Source: Collinsella sp. (lineage in GTDB: Bacteria > Actinomycetota > Coriobacteriia > Coriobacteriales > Coriobacteriaceae). From it: a stretch of 64,000 nucleotides of DNA. Below are positions 8,303-17,321 of the stretch, piece by piece; position 1 is the first letter of the stretch, and each line of letters opens with the position of its first letter. The DNA lies in contig JAGZSF010000003.1 in NCBI GenBank assembly GCA_018381235.1, positions 66,375-130,374 of the forward strand, given 5' to 3'. Below the pieces are notes generated by a model, which searched no databases, had not been told where the DNA came from, and saw nothing but the letters and a program-made list of their open reading frames with translations. Both the position numbers and the translations under genes were made by a program.

Positions 8303-9681
8303 GCACGTCCATTCCGCGCTTCATGGTCGCTGCGCCCTCGAGCGGGAGCGGCAAGACGGTCGTAACGTGCGCGCTCCTGCGCGCGCTCGCGCGCCGCGGC
8401 CTTGCATGCGCGGCCTTCAAATGCGGCCCCGACTACATTGACCCGCTCTTTCATCGCCGCGTCGTTGGTGCGCGCTCGGGCAACTTAGACGGCTTCTTCA
8501 CCGACGCCCCGACGCTGCGTGCCCTGCTCGCACGCGGCGCCGCGGGTGCGGATGTCGCGGTGCTCGAGGGGGTCATGGGCTTCTACGACGGCATGGCGCC
8601 CGGCGTGGCCGACGCGAGCAGCTACCAGGTTGCGCGCGACACGGAAACGCCGGTCGTTTTAGTGGTGAACGGGCGCGGGGCGTCTTTATCGCTCGCCGCC
8701 GTAATCCGCGGCATCGCCGAGTTCCTGCCTTGTGCGAACGTGCGCGGCGTCGTGCTGAACAAGACGAGCGCCGCTGCCTGCGCCTACGCAGCGCCTGCGA
8801 TCGAGAAGCACACGGGCGTCGCGGTTTTGGGGAATATCCCCGCCGACGAGGCGTTCTCGCTCGAAAGCCGGCATCTGGGGCTTGTGACCGCCGGCGAGGT
8901 CGAGCAGCTCTCCGCGCGCATCGACAAGATGGCCGAGCTGGTGGAAAAGAGCGTCGACGTCGACTGCTTGCTCGAAATAGCGGCGACGGCACCCGATATC
9001 CGCGAGGAACCTTACCGGTTGGAGCCGATCGCGGGAGCGCGGCCCATCGTCGCCGTCGCGCGTGACGAGGCGTTCTCGTTCTACTACGAGGAGAACCTGC
9101 GCGCGCTCGAGGACCTGGGTTGCGAGCTGGCCTTTTTCAGCCCTCTGTGTGATAGCGAGTTGCCCCGGGGGACAAGCGCCCTCTATCTGGGAGGCGGCTA
9201 CCCGGAGCTCCATGCGCGGCAGCTCTCCGAGAACGTGCCGATGCGCGAGGCGGTGCGGCGCGCGGTGGAATCCGGCATGCCGACGGTCGCCGAATGCGGT
9301 GGGTTTCTGTATCTGCAGCGCGAAATCGCCGATAGCGAGGGGCGGCGCCGGCCTGTTGTGGGCGCCCTTGAGGGCGCAAGCGAGAACGGGGGAAGGCTGT
9401 CCCATTTCGGGTACGTGGAGCTCACTTCTCAACGCGACGGGCTCTATGGGCCGCGCGGCACACGCATCCGCGCGCACGAGTTCCACTACTGGCAGTCCAC
9501 CTGCCCGGGCGGCGACTTCTGGGCGCAGAAGCCACGGCGCGACAAGGGCTGGCCGTGCATGACGACCATCCCGTCCCTGGTTGCGGGCTTCCCGCATGTG
9601 TACTATCCTGCGAACCCCGACGTTGCGCGCGCGTTCGCGTCTGCCGCTGCGTCGTTCGCAGAGAGGAGACGCCATGGCTGA
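8299..9681 (+). CDS. cbiA: Cobyrinate a,c-diamide synthase CbiA
   Basis: 460 residues from a GTG at 8299. CbiA uses ATP and glutamine to amidate the a and c side chains. The N-terminal dethiobiotin-synthase-like domain has the P-loop MVAAPSSGSGKTVV, FKCGPDYIDPLFH and VLEGVMGFYDG. The C-terminal class I amidotransferase carries its nucleophile in VAECGGFLYLQ (about residue 333). Near the end it has RIRAHEFHYWQS. Its 3' end overlaps cobT by 8 nt. Confidence 0.93.
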   Translation: MSTSIPRFMVAAPSSGSGKTVVTCALLRALARRGLACAAFKCGPDYIDPLFHRRVVGARSGNLDGFFTDAPTLRALLARGAAGADVAVLEGVMGFYDGMAPGVADASSYQVARDTETPVVLVVNGRGASLSLAAVIRGIAEFLPCANVRGVVLNKTSAAACAYAAPAIEKHTGVAVLGNIPADEAFSLESRHLGLVTAGEVEQLSARIDKMAELVEKSVDVDCLLEIAATAPDIREEPYRLEPIAGARPIVAVARDEAFSFYYEENLRALEDLGCELAFFSPLCDSELPRGTSALYLGGGYPELHARQLSENVPMREAVRRAVESGMPTVAECGGFLYLQREIADSEGRRRPVVGALEGASENGGRLSHFGYVELTSQRDGLYGPRGTRIRAHEFHYWQSTCPGGDFWAQKPRRDKGWPCMTTIPSLVAGFPHVYYPANPDVARAFASAAASFAERRRHG

Positions 9682-10816
9682 AGCAACCGAAACCGCGCTT
9701 GCCTGCATCCGCGAGGAAGTCGAGCGCGCGTTCTCGTCGGCGCCGGGCGCCGTGCTCGAAGCCGCGCTCTCCCGGATCGCGCCCGCAGACGAGTGCGCCC
9801 GCGCCGCCGCGTACGCCGCGTGGGACTCCATTGCGCACCCCTTGGGGGGATTGGGCGACTTTGAAGACGCCGTCGCGTGTATCGCCGCAGCTCAGGGGAG
9901 TGCCGAGGTGGCCGAGTTTCCCCGTGCGCTCGCGGTATTCTTCTCCGACAACGGGGTCGTTGCCGAAGGCGTGTCGCAAAGCGGGCAAGACGTGACGCGA
10001 GCCGTCGCGCGCAACATGTGCGAGGGGGCCACGAGCGCCTGCCGCATGGCGGCGTTCGCGGGTGCCGAGGTCGTGCCCGTCGACGTGGGTATGGCCCGGG
10101 GCATAGAAGACGCGCGCATGGTGCGCGCGAACGTGCGGCGGGGGAGCGGCAACATCGCGCACGGCACCGCTATGTCTCGCGATGGGGCCGTGCGCGCGAT
10201 CGAGGTCGGAATCGCCGTCGCGTGCGGGCTCGCCCGCGCCGGCGTGCGCCTTCTCGCCGCGGGCGAGATGGGCATCGGCAACACGACCACCTCGGCGGCG
10301 GTGGCCGCAGTGCTCATCCGGGCGGACGCGCGGAGCCTCGTCGGGCGCGGCGCGGGGCTCTCGGACGCCTCGCTCGCGCGCAAGCGCGACGTGGTCGAGC
10401 GCGCTATCTATGCGAACTCGCCCGATCCCGCCGACCCGATCGACGTGCTCTCGAAGGTGGGCGGCTTCGACATTGCGGCGATGTGCGGCTTCTACCTGGG
10501 GGCCGCGGCCTCGAAGGCGCCGGCACTCCTCGACGGGGTCATATCCTGCACGGCGGCTCTGTGCGCGGCGCGCCTGTGCCCCAACGCCTTGGGCTACCTC
10601 GTGGGCACCCACGCATCAAGCGAACCCGCAAGCCGGGAGCTCCTTCGCGAGCTCGGTATAAAGGCACCCCTCGACGCAGGCATGCACTTGGGCGAGGGCG
10701 CGGGCGCCATGGCGTATCTGCCCCTTCTGGATTCGGCGCTGCGCGTGTACCGGGATGGGAAGACGTTCACGGCGACTGGTATGGCTGCTTACGAGCATTT
10801 CGAGGCCGGAAAATGA
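9674..10816 (+). CDS. cobT: Nicotinate-nucleotide:benzimidazole phosphoribosyltransferase CobT
   Basis: 380 residues. CobT makes alpha-ribotide from the lower-ligand base and NaMN. Family marks are VFFSDNGVVAEGVSQSGQDV, LLAAGEMGIGNTTTSAA and VGRGAGLSDASLARK. LGTHASSEP-like sequence and GMHLGEGAGAM follow near the end. No bluB or other 5,6-dimethylbenzimidazole gene is in the window, so the base may be imported or a different one. The ATG at 9674 lies inside the cbiA end, and the stop overlaps cobU as ATGA. Confidence 0.92.
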   Translation: MAEATETALACIREEVERAFSSAPGAVLEAALSRIAPADECARAAAYAAWDSIAHPLGGLGDFEDAVACIAAAQGSAEVAEFPRALAVFFSDNGVVAEGVSQSGQDVTRAVARNMCEGATSACRMAAFAGAEVVPVDVGMARGIEDARMVRANVRRGSGNIAHGTAMSRDGAVRAIEVGIAVACGLARAGVRLLAAGEMGIGNTTTSAAVAAVLIRADARSLVGRGAGLSDASLARKRDVVERAIYANSPDPADPIDVLSKVGGFDIAAMCGFYLGAAASKAPALLDGVISCTAALCAARLCPNALGYLVGTHASSEPASRELLRELGIKAPLDAGMHLGEGAGAMAYLPLLDSALRVYRDGKTFTATGMAAYEHFEAGK

Positions 10817-11361
10817 CGGTGACACTCGTCATCGGCGCCGCCGCGAGCGGCAAGAGCGCCTACGCCGAGTCCCTGTGCCTCGGGCACGACGGCCCTCGCG
10901 TGTACATGGCAACGATGGAGCCCTTCGGGGAAGAGGGCGCCCGCCGCATCGCGCGCCATCGGGCGCTGCGCGAGGGCAAGGGGTTTTCCACCCTCGAGCG
11001 CACGCGTGACATGGGCGCCGCAGTGCCCGGGCTTCCGCGCGGCTGCACGCTTCTTTTGGAGGACGTGGGCAACCTGGTTGCAAACGAGCTTTTCGCGGAA
11101 GGCGGCTTGTCCCCACGTGACCCCGACGCTGTGGTGCTCGAGGTGCTCGGAGGCATTGAACGGCTCGCTCAGGCCGCTGCGTATACGGTGGTGGTCACCG
11201 TCGACGTGTTCGCCGATGGGATGCGCTACGATGAGGGGACCGAGGTATGGAGGCGCGCACTCGCGCGCGTGAACGCGGGCGTGGCGGTGCTGGCCGACCG
11301 CGCAGTCGAAGTGGTATGCGGGATTCCCGTGTGGATGAAAGGCGAAGGACCTACAAGGTGA
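10813..11361 (+). CDS. cobU: Adenosylcobinamide kinase / guanylyltransferase CobU
   Basis: 182 residues. CobU phosphorylates adenosylcobinamide and then forms the GDP derivative. The P-loop is in TLVIGAAASGKSAYAESL. RIARHRALREGKGFSTLE and LLEDVGNLVANELF are typical of the family. The ATG overlaps the cobT stop and the 3' end overlaps cobS as GTGA. A second CobU-like domain lies two genes downstream, fused to a phosphatase. Confidence 0.9.
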   Translation: MTVTLVIGAAASGKSAYAESLCLGHDGPRVYMATMEPFGEEGARRIARHRALREGKGFSTLERTRDMGAAVPGLPRGCTLLLEDVGNLVANELFAEGGLSPRDPDAVVLEVLGGIERLAQAAAYTVVVTVDVFADGMRYDEGTEVWRRALARVNAGVAVLADRAVEVVCGIPVWMKGEGPTR

Positions 11362-12125
11362 AGATAGCAGAGGCAATCGGCGCGGCGTTCGGAACGTTCT
11401 CGCGCATCCCCGTCCCGAAATCGGCCTGGACCGATTTCGGGTCAACCCATGCGCTTGCCGCGTTTCCCCTGGTGGGCCTTGCGGAAGGCTTCCTCATGAC
11501 GGCGTGGGGGCACGTGGCGAACCTGCTCGGCGTGCCCGCGACCATCGTCGCGGCCGTGCTCGTGGCGCTGCCTGTGGCGGTGACGGGAGGCATCCACCTA
11601 GACGGGCTCTGCGACACCTCCGACGCACTTGCAAGTTGGGCCCCGCGCGAGCAAAAGCTCGAGATCATGCACGACCCGCGGGCAGGCGCCTTCGGGGTCA
11701 TTGGTGTTGTCGTGTACCTTATTCTGCAGTTTTCCCTGTTCACCGCGCTGCCGCTTACGGCGGGGACGTTCCTCGCGCTTCTGTGCTCGCTCGTGTTCTC
11801 CCGCGCGCTTTCGGGGCTCGCCGTAGAATGCTGGCCTGCCGCGCGGGCGGACGGCATGGCCGCGGGGCTCTCGCCTTCGAAGAAGCGCGCGGCGATCGTT
11901 GTGCCGCTTTGCGCTTTCGCTGCGGCTTCGGCTGCAGGGATGGTCGCGTGCGTTCAGGCCGTCGGTGCCCTTATGGCGGTGGCGGGGCTTTTGGCGCTCG
12001 CGTGGTACCGCCATGTTGCCCTGTCCCGCTTCGGTGGGGTGACGGGGGATTTAGCCGGATGGTTTTTGCAATGGGCCGAGCTCGCGATGCTTGCCATGCT
12101 GGTGGCGGGGGGCATGCTCCTATGA
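11358..12125 (+). CDS. cobS: Adenosylcobinamide-GDP ribazoletransferase CobS
   Basis: 255 residues from a GTG at 11358, with several hydrophobic membrane segments. CobS joins AdoCbi-GDP and alpha-ribazole (phosphate) at the membrane. Signature segments are FSRIPVPKSAW, VTGGIHLDGLCDTSDAL and KLEIMHDPRAGAFGVIG. The acidic LDGLCDT motif is the conserved active-site region. Its stop overlaps the next gene as ATGA. Confidence 0.93.
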   Translation: MKIAEAIGAAFGTFSRIPVPKSAWTDFGSTHALAAFPLVGLAEGFLMTAWGHVANLLGVPATIVAAVLVALPVAVTGGIHLDGLCDTSDALASWAPREQKLEIMHDPRAGAFGVIGVVVYLILQFSLFTALPLTAGTFLALLCSLVFSRALSGLAVECWPAARADGMAAGLSPSKKRAAIVVPLCAFAAASAAGMVACVQAVGALMAVAGLLALAWYRHVALSRFGGVTGDLAGWFLQWAELAMLAMLVAGGMLL

Positions 12126-13123
12126 TGCTCGTGGTAGGTGGCGTGCATTCGGGGAAGAGGACCTTCGTGCGCGAAAAGCTCGGGTTCGCGGCGGACGATT
12201 TCGTCGACGCGGCGCAGCTCGCGGCGGGCAGCGTGCCCGCGGCTTTTGCCGGCCGCGTCGCGTGCCGTGCTGAGGAACTCGTACGCGCGCTCGACGCTGA
12301 CCGGGCGCTCGAGTGGCTGATCGGCTTCGACGCAGTGATTCTGACCTTGGTCGGCTCGGGGGTCGTCCCTATGCGTGCGGAAGACGCCCAATGGCGCGAG
12401 CGCGCGGGGCGCCTGGGATGCGCGCTCGCTGCGCGCGCCGACGTCGTCGTGCGCATGACGTGCGGGATTCCCCAGGTCATCAAAGGAAACCTTGCCGATG
12501 CGCCTCGAGGGACGCTGGGCGCGGGCGCGCCTTTGGAAGTCATCTTCGTGCGCCATGGTGCCACGGCGGGCACGGAAGACCATCGCTACAGCGGGGCGGG
12601 CACCGACGAGCCCCTGTCGAGCGCGGGCGAGCGCGCTTTGCGCGACCTCGCGTGCGATCGTGACGTGTTCCGTGTTATCACGAGCGGCATGGCCCGCACC
12701 GACCAGACGGCACGCATTCTCTTCCCGAACGCGGAGCTTATGGCGTGCCCCGGTCTGCGCGAGATGGATTTCGGCGACTTCGAGGGGCGAAGCGCCGCCG
12801 AGCTTAAAGAGGATGCGCGTTACCGCGCCTGGGTAGACTCCTGGTGTGAGACGCGCTGCCCGCATGGCGAGGGCAAGAGCGATTTCACCCGCCGCGTCGT
12901 CGCGGCGTTTCGGGAGGCGTGCGATTCGGAGCGCGCCCAGGGGAGTGGGCGCGCCGTCTTCGTCGTTCACGCGGGTACCGTGAAAGCGCTGCTCTCCGAG
13001 CTAGCTGTCCCGAAAATGGGATACTTCGACGTGCATACCGAGCCGGGCGGCGCATGGGCCGCCACCTGGGATGGGCGCTGCCTTCGCGACGTTCGCCCCG
13101 CTTCGGGGGGCGATGCCCGGTGA
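12122..13123 (+). CDS. CobU-like P-loop domain fused to CobC-type histidine phosphatase
   Basis: 333 residues. Residues 1-135 or so look like a divergent CobU: a P-loop-like LVVGGVHSGKRTFV, and CALAARADVVVRMTCGIPQVIKG near its end. From about residue 140 there is a histidine phosphatase: VIFVRHGATAG with the catalytic His, LSSAGERAL, LREMDFGDFEGRSAAEL and VVHAGTVKALL. The phosphatase half probably acts as alpha-ribazole phosphatase (CobC). The CobU half has GKR in place of the usual GKS and may be degenerate or regulatory. The ATG at 12122 overlaps the cobS stop; an ATG one codon later is possible. Confidence 0.82.
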   Translation: MMLVVGGVHSGKRTFVREKLGFAADDFVDAAQLAAGSVPAAFAGRVACRAEELVRALDADRALEWLIGFDAVILTLVGSGVVPMRAEDAQWRERAGRLGCALAARADVVVRMTCGIPQVIKGNLADAPRGTLGAGAPLEVIFVRHGATAGTEDHRYSGAGTDEPLSSAGERALRDLACDRDVFRVITSGMARTDQTARILFPNAELMACPGLREMDFGDFEGRSAAELKEDARYRAWVDSWCETRCPHGEGKSDFTRRVVAAFREACDSERAQGSGRAVFVVHAGTVKALLSELAVPKMGYFDVHTEPGGAWAATWDGRCLRDVRPASGGDAR

Positions 13124-14097
13124 TGACGATTCTTGCCGTCGCCGCCGGGTTCGCGGCCGACCTTGCCTTCGGCGACCCGCGCTGGCTTCCCCATCCCGTC
13201 GTCGCCATGGGGCACGCGATCACATGGGCCGAAGGCCGCCTGCGGGGCGCATTCCCGCAAACGTCCGCGGGCACGCGTGCCGCAGGGCTTGTGCTTGCCG
13301 TGGCGCTTCCGCTTGCGTGTGGGCTTTTGACCTGGGGTATCCTACATCTTTGCGGCATGGTTCACTCCGGCTTGCGCTTCGTGGCCGAGGCATGGGCGAG
13401 CTATCAGATTCTCGCGACATGCGAGCTGCGCCGCCAGAGCCTGGCCGTGGCCCGCGCGTTCTCGAAGGGCGGCCTTGTCGCGGCGCGCGAAGCCGTCGGG
13501 CTCATCGTGGGACGCGACACGTCTGTTCTCGACGAGCAGGGCGTCGCGCGCGCCGCCGTGGAAACGGTGGCGGAGAACGCGAGCGACGGCGTCATCGCGC
13601 CGCTTTTCTACCTTATGATCGGGGGTGCGCCCTTGGGCATGGCGTACAAGGCGGTGAACACGCTCGACAGCATGGTGGGCTACAAAAACGAGCGCTACAT
13701 CGACTTCGGCCGCGCCTCGGCGCGCCTCGACGATGCGGTGAACTGGATTCCCTCGCGCTTATCGGCCCTGTTCATGATCGCCGTGTGCCCGATCGTCGGG
13801 CTCGACGCGCGCGGGGCGGCGCGCATCTGGCGCCGCGACAGGCGTCGCCATGCGAGCCCCAACTCGGCGCAGACCGAGTCAGCGTGTGCGGGCGCGCTCG
13901 GGCTGCGCCTGGCAGGACCCGCGGTGTATTTCGGCAAGCTCGTTGATAAACCGACGATAGGCGACGCGTCCCGTGAAATCGAGTGGGGCGACATCGCCCG
14001 GGCGACAAGGCTCATGCTCGCCGCGTCCGTATGCGCGCTCGTCGTCTTCGGCGCCGCGCGCGCGGCGGTCGTGCTCGCCGTGGGGGTGATGGCATGA
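13123..14097 (+). CDS. cbiB: Adenosylcobinamide-phosphate synthase CbiB
   Basis: 324 residues, membrane-embedded. CbiB attaches aminopropanol (phosphate) to adenosylcobyric acid. Marks are AADLAFGDPRWLPHPVVAMG near the N-terminus, then VETVAENASDGVIAPLFYL and AYKAVNTLDSMVGYKNERY. GRASARLDDAVNWIPSRL follows. The ATG at 13123 shares its A with the preceding stop (TGATG), and the end overlaps cobD by 4 nt. Confidence 0.93.
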   Translation: MTILAVAAGFAADLAFGDPRWLPHPVVAMGHAITWAEGRLRGAFPQTSAGTRAAGLVLAVALPLACGLLTWGILHLCGMVHSGLRFVAEAWASYQILATCELRRQSLAVARAFSKGGLVAAREAVGLIVGRDTSVLDEQGVARAAVETVAENASDGVIAPLFYLMIGGAPLGMAYKAVNTLDSMVGYKNERYIDFGRASARLDDAVNWIPSRLSALFMIAVCPIVGLDARGAARIWRRDRRRHASPNSAQTESACAGALGLRLAGPAVYFGKLVDKPTIGDASREIEWGDIARATRLMLAASVCALVVFGAARAAVVLAVGVMA

Positions 14098-15317
14098 GGG
14101 AGGACCGCGCCGTGCCCCGGGCTGCCGGGGGAATCCTTCGCGCCCGTACGCATGGGGGCAGCGCGCAATCGCTCGGCATCGCTTGCGAAGGGGGCGCCTC
14201 CGACCTCATCGACTTCTCGGTGAACGTGAATCCGGCAGGCCCCTCGCCGCGCGCCGTCGCCGCAGCTTGCAAGGCGCTTTCTCGAATCGACGCCTACCCC
14301 GATAGGGAAAGTCTCGCCCTCGTTCGCGCCCTAGCGCGCGCCCATGGCATTCCCGAAGATACTATCGTCTGCGGCGCGGGCGCGTCCGACATCATCTGGC
14401 GGCTCGCTGCGGCGGTGCGCCCGAAACGCATCGTCGTGTGCGCGCCGACGTTCTCTGAATATGCGGAGGCGGCATCGTACTACGGCGCATGCGTGCAGGA
14501 GTTCCCGCTCTCCGAAGCGGACGACTTCGACGTGCCCGCCTCCTTCGCCCGCGCGATCGAGGGGCCGGGAGACGTGGCGTATATCTGCAATCCGAACAAC
14601 CCGACGGGGCGCCTCGTCGACCCCCGCGTGATCGATGCCGCGGCTTGCCGCTGCGAGCAGGTGGGCGCGCTGCTCGTCGTGGACGAGTGCTTCCTCGGAT
14701 TTGCGCCCGACGCCCGCGAAAGGAGCGTGGCCGCACGCGCCGCGTGTTCGCGCCATGTGGCCGTGCTCTCCGCATTCACCAAGCTCTACGGAATGGCGGG
14801 GTTGCGGTTAGGATATCTGATCAGCGGAAACGCCCAACTCCTCGAGGGGATTCGCCGGGCGGGGCAGGCGTGGCCCGTCTCCTCGGTCGCCGAGGCCGCG
14901 GGTATCGCCGCCCTGGAAGACGTCGAATACGTCTCGCGCACGCGCGATGTATTGGCGGGCGAGCGAGCGTGGCTTTCCCACGAGCTCTCCTCGCTCGGGC
15001 TTTCCGTCGTGCCGTCGGATGCGAACTTCCTTTTAGTCCGGACACCGGCGAAAGACATCCCCGAGCGCCTTTATAAACAGGGGGTTTTGGTCCGCACGTG
15101 CGACTCGTTTTCGGTACTGTCCCGTTTCTGGTGCCGCGTCGCGGTGCGCACGCGCAAGGAGAATGCCCGGCTTGCGATGGCGTTCGGCCGCGCGCTTCGG
15201 GCGGAAGGCGCATCGGGCGAAGGCGAACCCGACAAACGGGGCTGCGCTTCTTGCAGCGGCGCTATGGCGGGCGCGTATGGCCGAGGCTCGACGAAGGAGG
15301 TCGATACCCGTGGGTAG
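14094..15317 (+). CDS. cobD: L-threonine-O-3-phosphate decarboxylase CobD
   Basis: 407 residues, a class I/II PLP fold. CobD makes (R)-1-aminopropan-2-ol O-phosphate for CbiB. Marks are THGGSAQSLG, LIDFSVNVNPAGPSPRAV, YICNPNNPTGRLVDP, LLVVDECFLGFA and SAFTKLYGMAGLRLGYLIS, whose Lys is the PLP site. The C-terminal 40 residues are extra and include CASC, possibly a small metal-binding tail. The ATG overlaps the cbiB stop. The end overlaps cbiP by 8 nt. Confidence 0.9.
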   Translation: MREDRAVPRAAGGILRARTHGGSAQSLGIACEGGASDLIDFSVNVNPAGPSPRAVAAACKALSRIDAYPDRESLALVRALARAHGIPEDTIVCGAGASDIIWRLAAAVRPKRIVVCAPTFSEYAEAASYYGACVQEFPLSEADDFDVPASFARAIEGPGDVAYICNPNNPTGRLVDPRVIDAAACRCEQVGALLVVDECFLGFAPDARERSVAARAACSRHVAVLSAFTKLYGMAGLRLGYLISGNAQLLEGIRRAGQAWPVSSVAEAAGIAALEDVEYVSRTRDVLAGERAWLSHELSSLGLSVVPSDANFLLVRTPAKDIPERLYKQGVLVRTCDSFSVLSRFWCRVAVRTRKENARLAMAFGRALRAEGASGEGEPDKRGCASCSGAMAGAYGRGSTKEVDTRG

Positions 15318-16809
15318 GGCGAAGCCCATCATGATCCAGGGCACCATGTCGAACGCGGGGAAGAGCCTGCTTGCGGCGGGGCTGTGCCGTGTGCTTTCGC
15401 AGGACGGCCTGCGCGTGGCTCCCTTCAAGAGCCAGAACATGGCGCTCAACAGCGGTGTCACGGCCGACGGGCTCGAGATGGGGCGCGCCCAGATCATGCA
15501 GGCCGAGGCGTGTGGCATCGTGCCCGACGTGCGTATGAACCCCATCCTGCTCAAGCCCGAAAGCGACCACCGAAGCCAGCTCATCGTTGCCGGCAAGGCG
15601 CAGGGAGCCTTCGCTGCGAGGGACTACTTCGCGCGAAAGAAGGCGCTCATGCCGCAGATTTTGGAGTCGTTCGATTCGCTCGCGGAGGAAAACGACGTCA
15701 TCGTCATCGAGGGCGCCGGCAGCCCCGCCGAAATCAACCTTGCCGAAAACGACATCGTCAACATGGGGCTCGCGCGCGCCGTGTCCTCCCCCGTGCTGCT
15801 CGCGGGCGACATCGACCCAGGCGGGGTGTTTGCCCAGCTCTACGGCACGGTCGCGCTCCTTGCGCCCGAGGACCGCGCGCTTTTGCGGGGGCTTGTGGTG
15901 AACAAGTTCCGCGGCGATGTGGAAATCCTGCGCCCGGGTTTGGCTCCGCTCGAGAAAATGTGCGGGGTTCCCGTCGTGGGGGTCGTGCCGTATCTTACGC
16001 TCGACCTGGACGACGAGGACTCGCTCGCGCCGCGCCTAACTGCCCGCGAGGCGCGCGGCGTCATCGACGTCGCCGTCGTGCGCCTTCCGCATCTGTCGAA
16101 CTTCACCGACTTCGACCCGCTTTCGCGCGTGCCCGGCATGGGCGTGCGCTACGTTTCCTCGACGACCGATCTGGGCCGACCCGACCTGGTGGTGCTTCCC
16201 GGCTCGAAGTCCACGGTCGACGACGCGCGCTGGCTTGCGGCTAGCGGCATCGGAGCCTGTGTACGCGCGCTTTCGGGCGCGGGCACGCCGGTGCTCGGCA
16301 TATGCGGAGGCTACCAGCTTTTGGGAGACGAGCTTTCGGACCCGCACGGCAGGGAAGGCGCTGGCACCGCGCGCGGGCTCGGGCTCATCCCTGCAAGTAC
16401 GGTGTTCAAGGAGGAAAAGCGCCTCGCCCAGTCGGAGCTGCGCATCACGGGCGCCCAAGGCGCGTTCTCGGTGTGGAACGGCATGACGGCGCGTGGGTAC
16501 GAGATTCACGACGGCGAAACGACCGTCTCCTGCGCCCCTGCGGGCACGATTGGCGGCAAACCAGAAGGCGCGGCCTGCGGAAACGTGTTCGGAACCTATC
16601 TCCACGGCCTGTTCGACGAACCGGGGGTGGCACTCGCCCTCGCGCGCTCGCTCGCGCGCATGCGCGGCCTGCCCGAGAGCGTCGTGGGTGCTGAGGGCGC
16701 GGTGTCCGCGGCCGATCACCGTGCGCGCGAGTTCGACCGCCTGGCCGACTCCGTGCGCGGGGCGCTCGACATGGAGTATGTCTACCGCATTATCGAGGAG
16801 GGCGTATGA
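15310..16809 (+). CDS. cbiP: Cobyric acid synthase CbiP
   Basis: 499 residues from a GTG at 15310, chosen because AGGAGG lies 8 nt upstream and the protein then begins VGRAKPIMIQGTMSNAGKS. CbiP amidates the b, d, e and g side chains. It shows LRVAPFKSQNMALNSGVT, GRAQIMQAEACG, VIVIEGAGSPAEINL and VLPGSKSTVDDARWL. The amidotransferase nucleophile is in VLGICGGYQLLG, and GTYLHGLFDEP follows near the end. The 3' end overlaps cobA as ATGA. Confidence 0.94.
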   Translation: MGRAKPIMIQGTMSNAGKSLLAAGLCRVLSQDGLRVAPFKSQNMALNSGVTADGLEMGRAQIMQAEACGIVPDVRMNPILLKPESDHRSQLIVAGKAQGAFAARDYFARKKALMPQILESFDSLAEENDVIVIEGAGSPAEINLAENDIVNMGLARAVSSPVLLAGDIDPGGVFAQLYGTVALLAPEDRALLRGLVVNKFRGDVEILRPGLAPLEKMCGVPVVGVVPYLTLDLDDEDSLAPRLTAREARGVIDVAVVRLPHLSNFTDFDPLSRVPGMGVRYVSSTTDLGRPDLVVLPGSKSTVDDARWLAASGIGACVRALSGAGTPVLGICGGYQLLGDELSDPHGREGAGTARGLGLIPASTVFKEEKRLAQSELRITGAQGAFSVWNGMTARGYEIHDGETTVSCAPAGTIGGKPEGAACGNVFGTYLHGLFDEPGVALALARSLARMRGLPESVVGAEGAVSAADHRAREFDRLADSVRGALDMEYVYRIIEEGV

Positions 16810-17321
16810 TCCACGTGTATCATGGCGACGGCAAAGGCAAGACCACGGCGGCGATGGGCCTCGCCATTCGCATGCTCGCCGCAGGCCGCCGCGTCGTCGT
16901 CGTGCAGTTCCTGAAAGACGGCGAAAGCGGGGAGGTGCGCCTGCTCGCCGAGCATTTCGGCGTGCCCGTGTTCGCGGGGAAGGCGTCGGACAAGTTTACC
17001 TGGTCCATGACGTCGGAAGAACTTGCCGCGACGCGCGAGTTGCACGATGGGAACCTCGCTTCCGCGCTCGCCGAGCTCGAGGGCGCGCAGGAGGGGCTGC
17101 TCGTGCTCGACGAGGCGCTCGACGCGCTTTCGAAGGGGCTTGTCGACGAGGCGCTCGTGGACCGCGCGCTCGATATGTCCGCGCGCGGCGTCGAAGTAGC
17201 GCTCACCGGGCGCACGCCTTCCCGCAAGATCGTGGAGAAGGCCGACTACATAACCGAGATGCGGTGCGAGAAACACCCCTACGAGCAGGGGATATGTGCA
17301 AGGGAAGGAGTGGAGTACTAG
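16806..17321 (+). CDS. cobA: Corrinoid adenosyltransferase CobA/BtuR
   Basis: 171 residues. It transfers the adenosyl group of ATP to Co(I) corrinoids. MIHVYHGDGKGKTTAAMGLA carries the ATP-binding loop, VVVQFLKDGESGE and LLVLDEALDALSKGL follow, and VALTGRTPSRKIVEKADYITEM is near the end. All match the CobA/BtuR family. The cbiC ATG follows the stop immediately. Confidence 0.93.
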   Translation: MIHVYHGDGKGKTTAAMGLAIRMLAAGRRVVVVQFLKDGESGEVRLLAEHFGVPVFAGKASDKFTWSMTSEELAATRELHDGNLASALAELEGAQEGLLVLDEALDALSKGLVDEALVDRALDMSARGVEVALTGRTPSRKIVEKADYITEMRCEKHPYEQGICAREGVEY

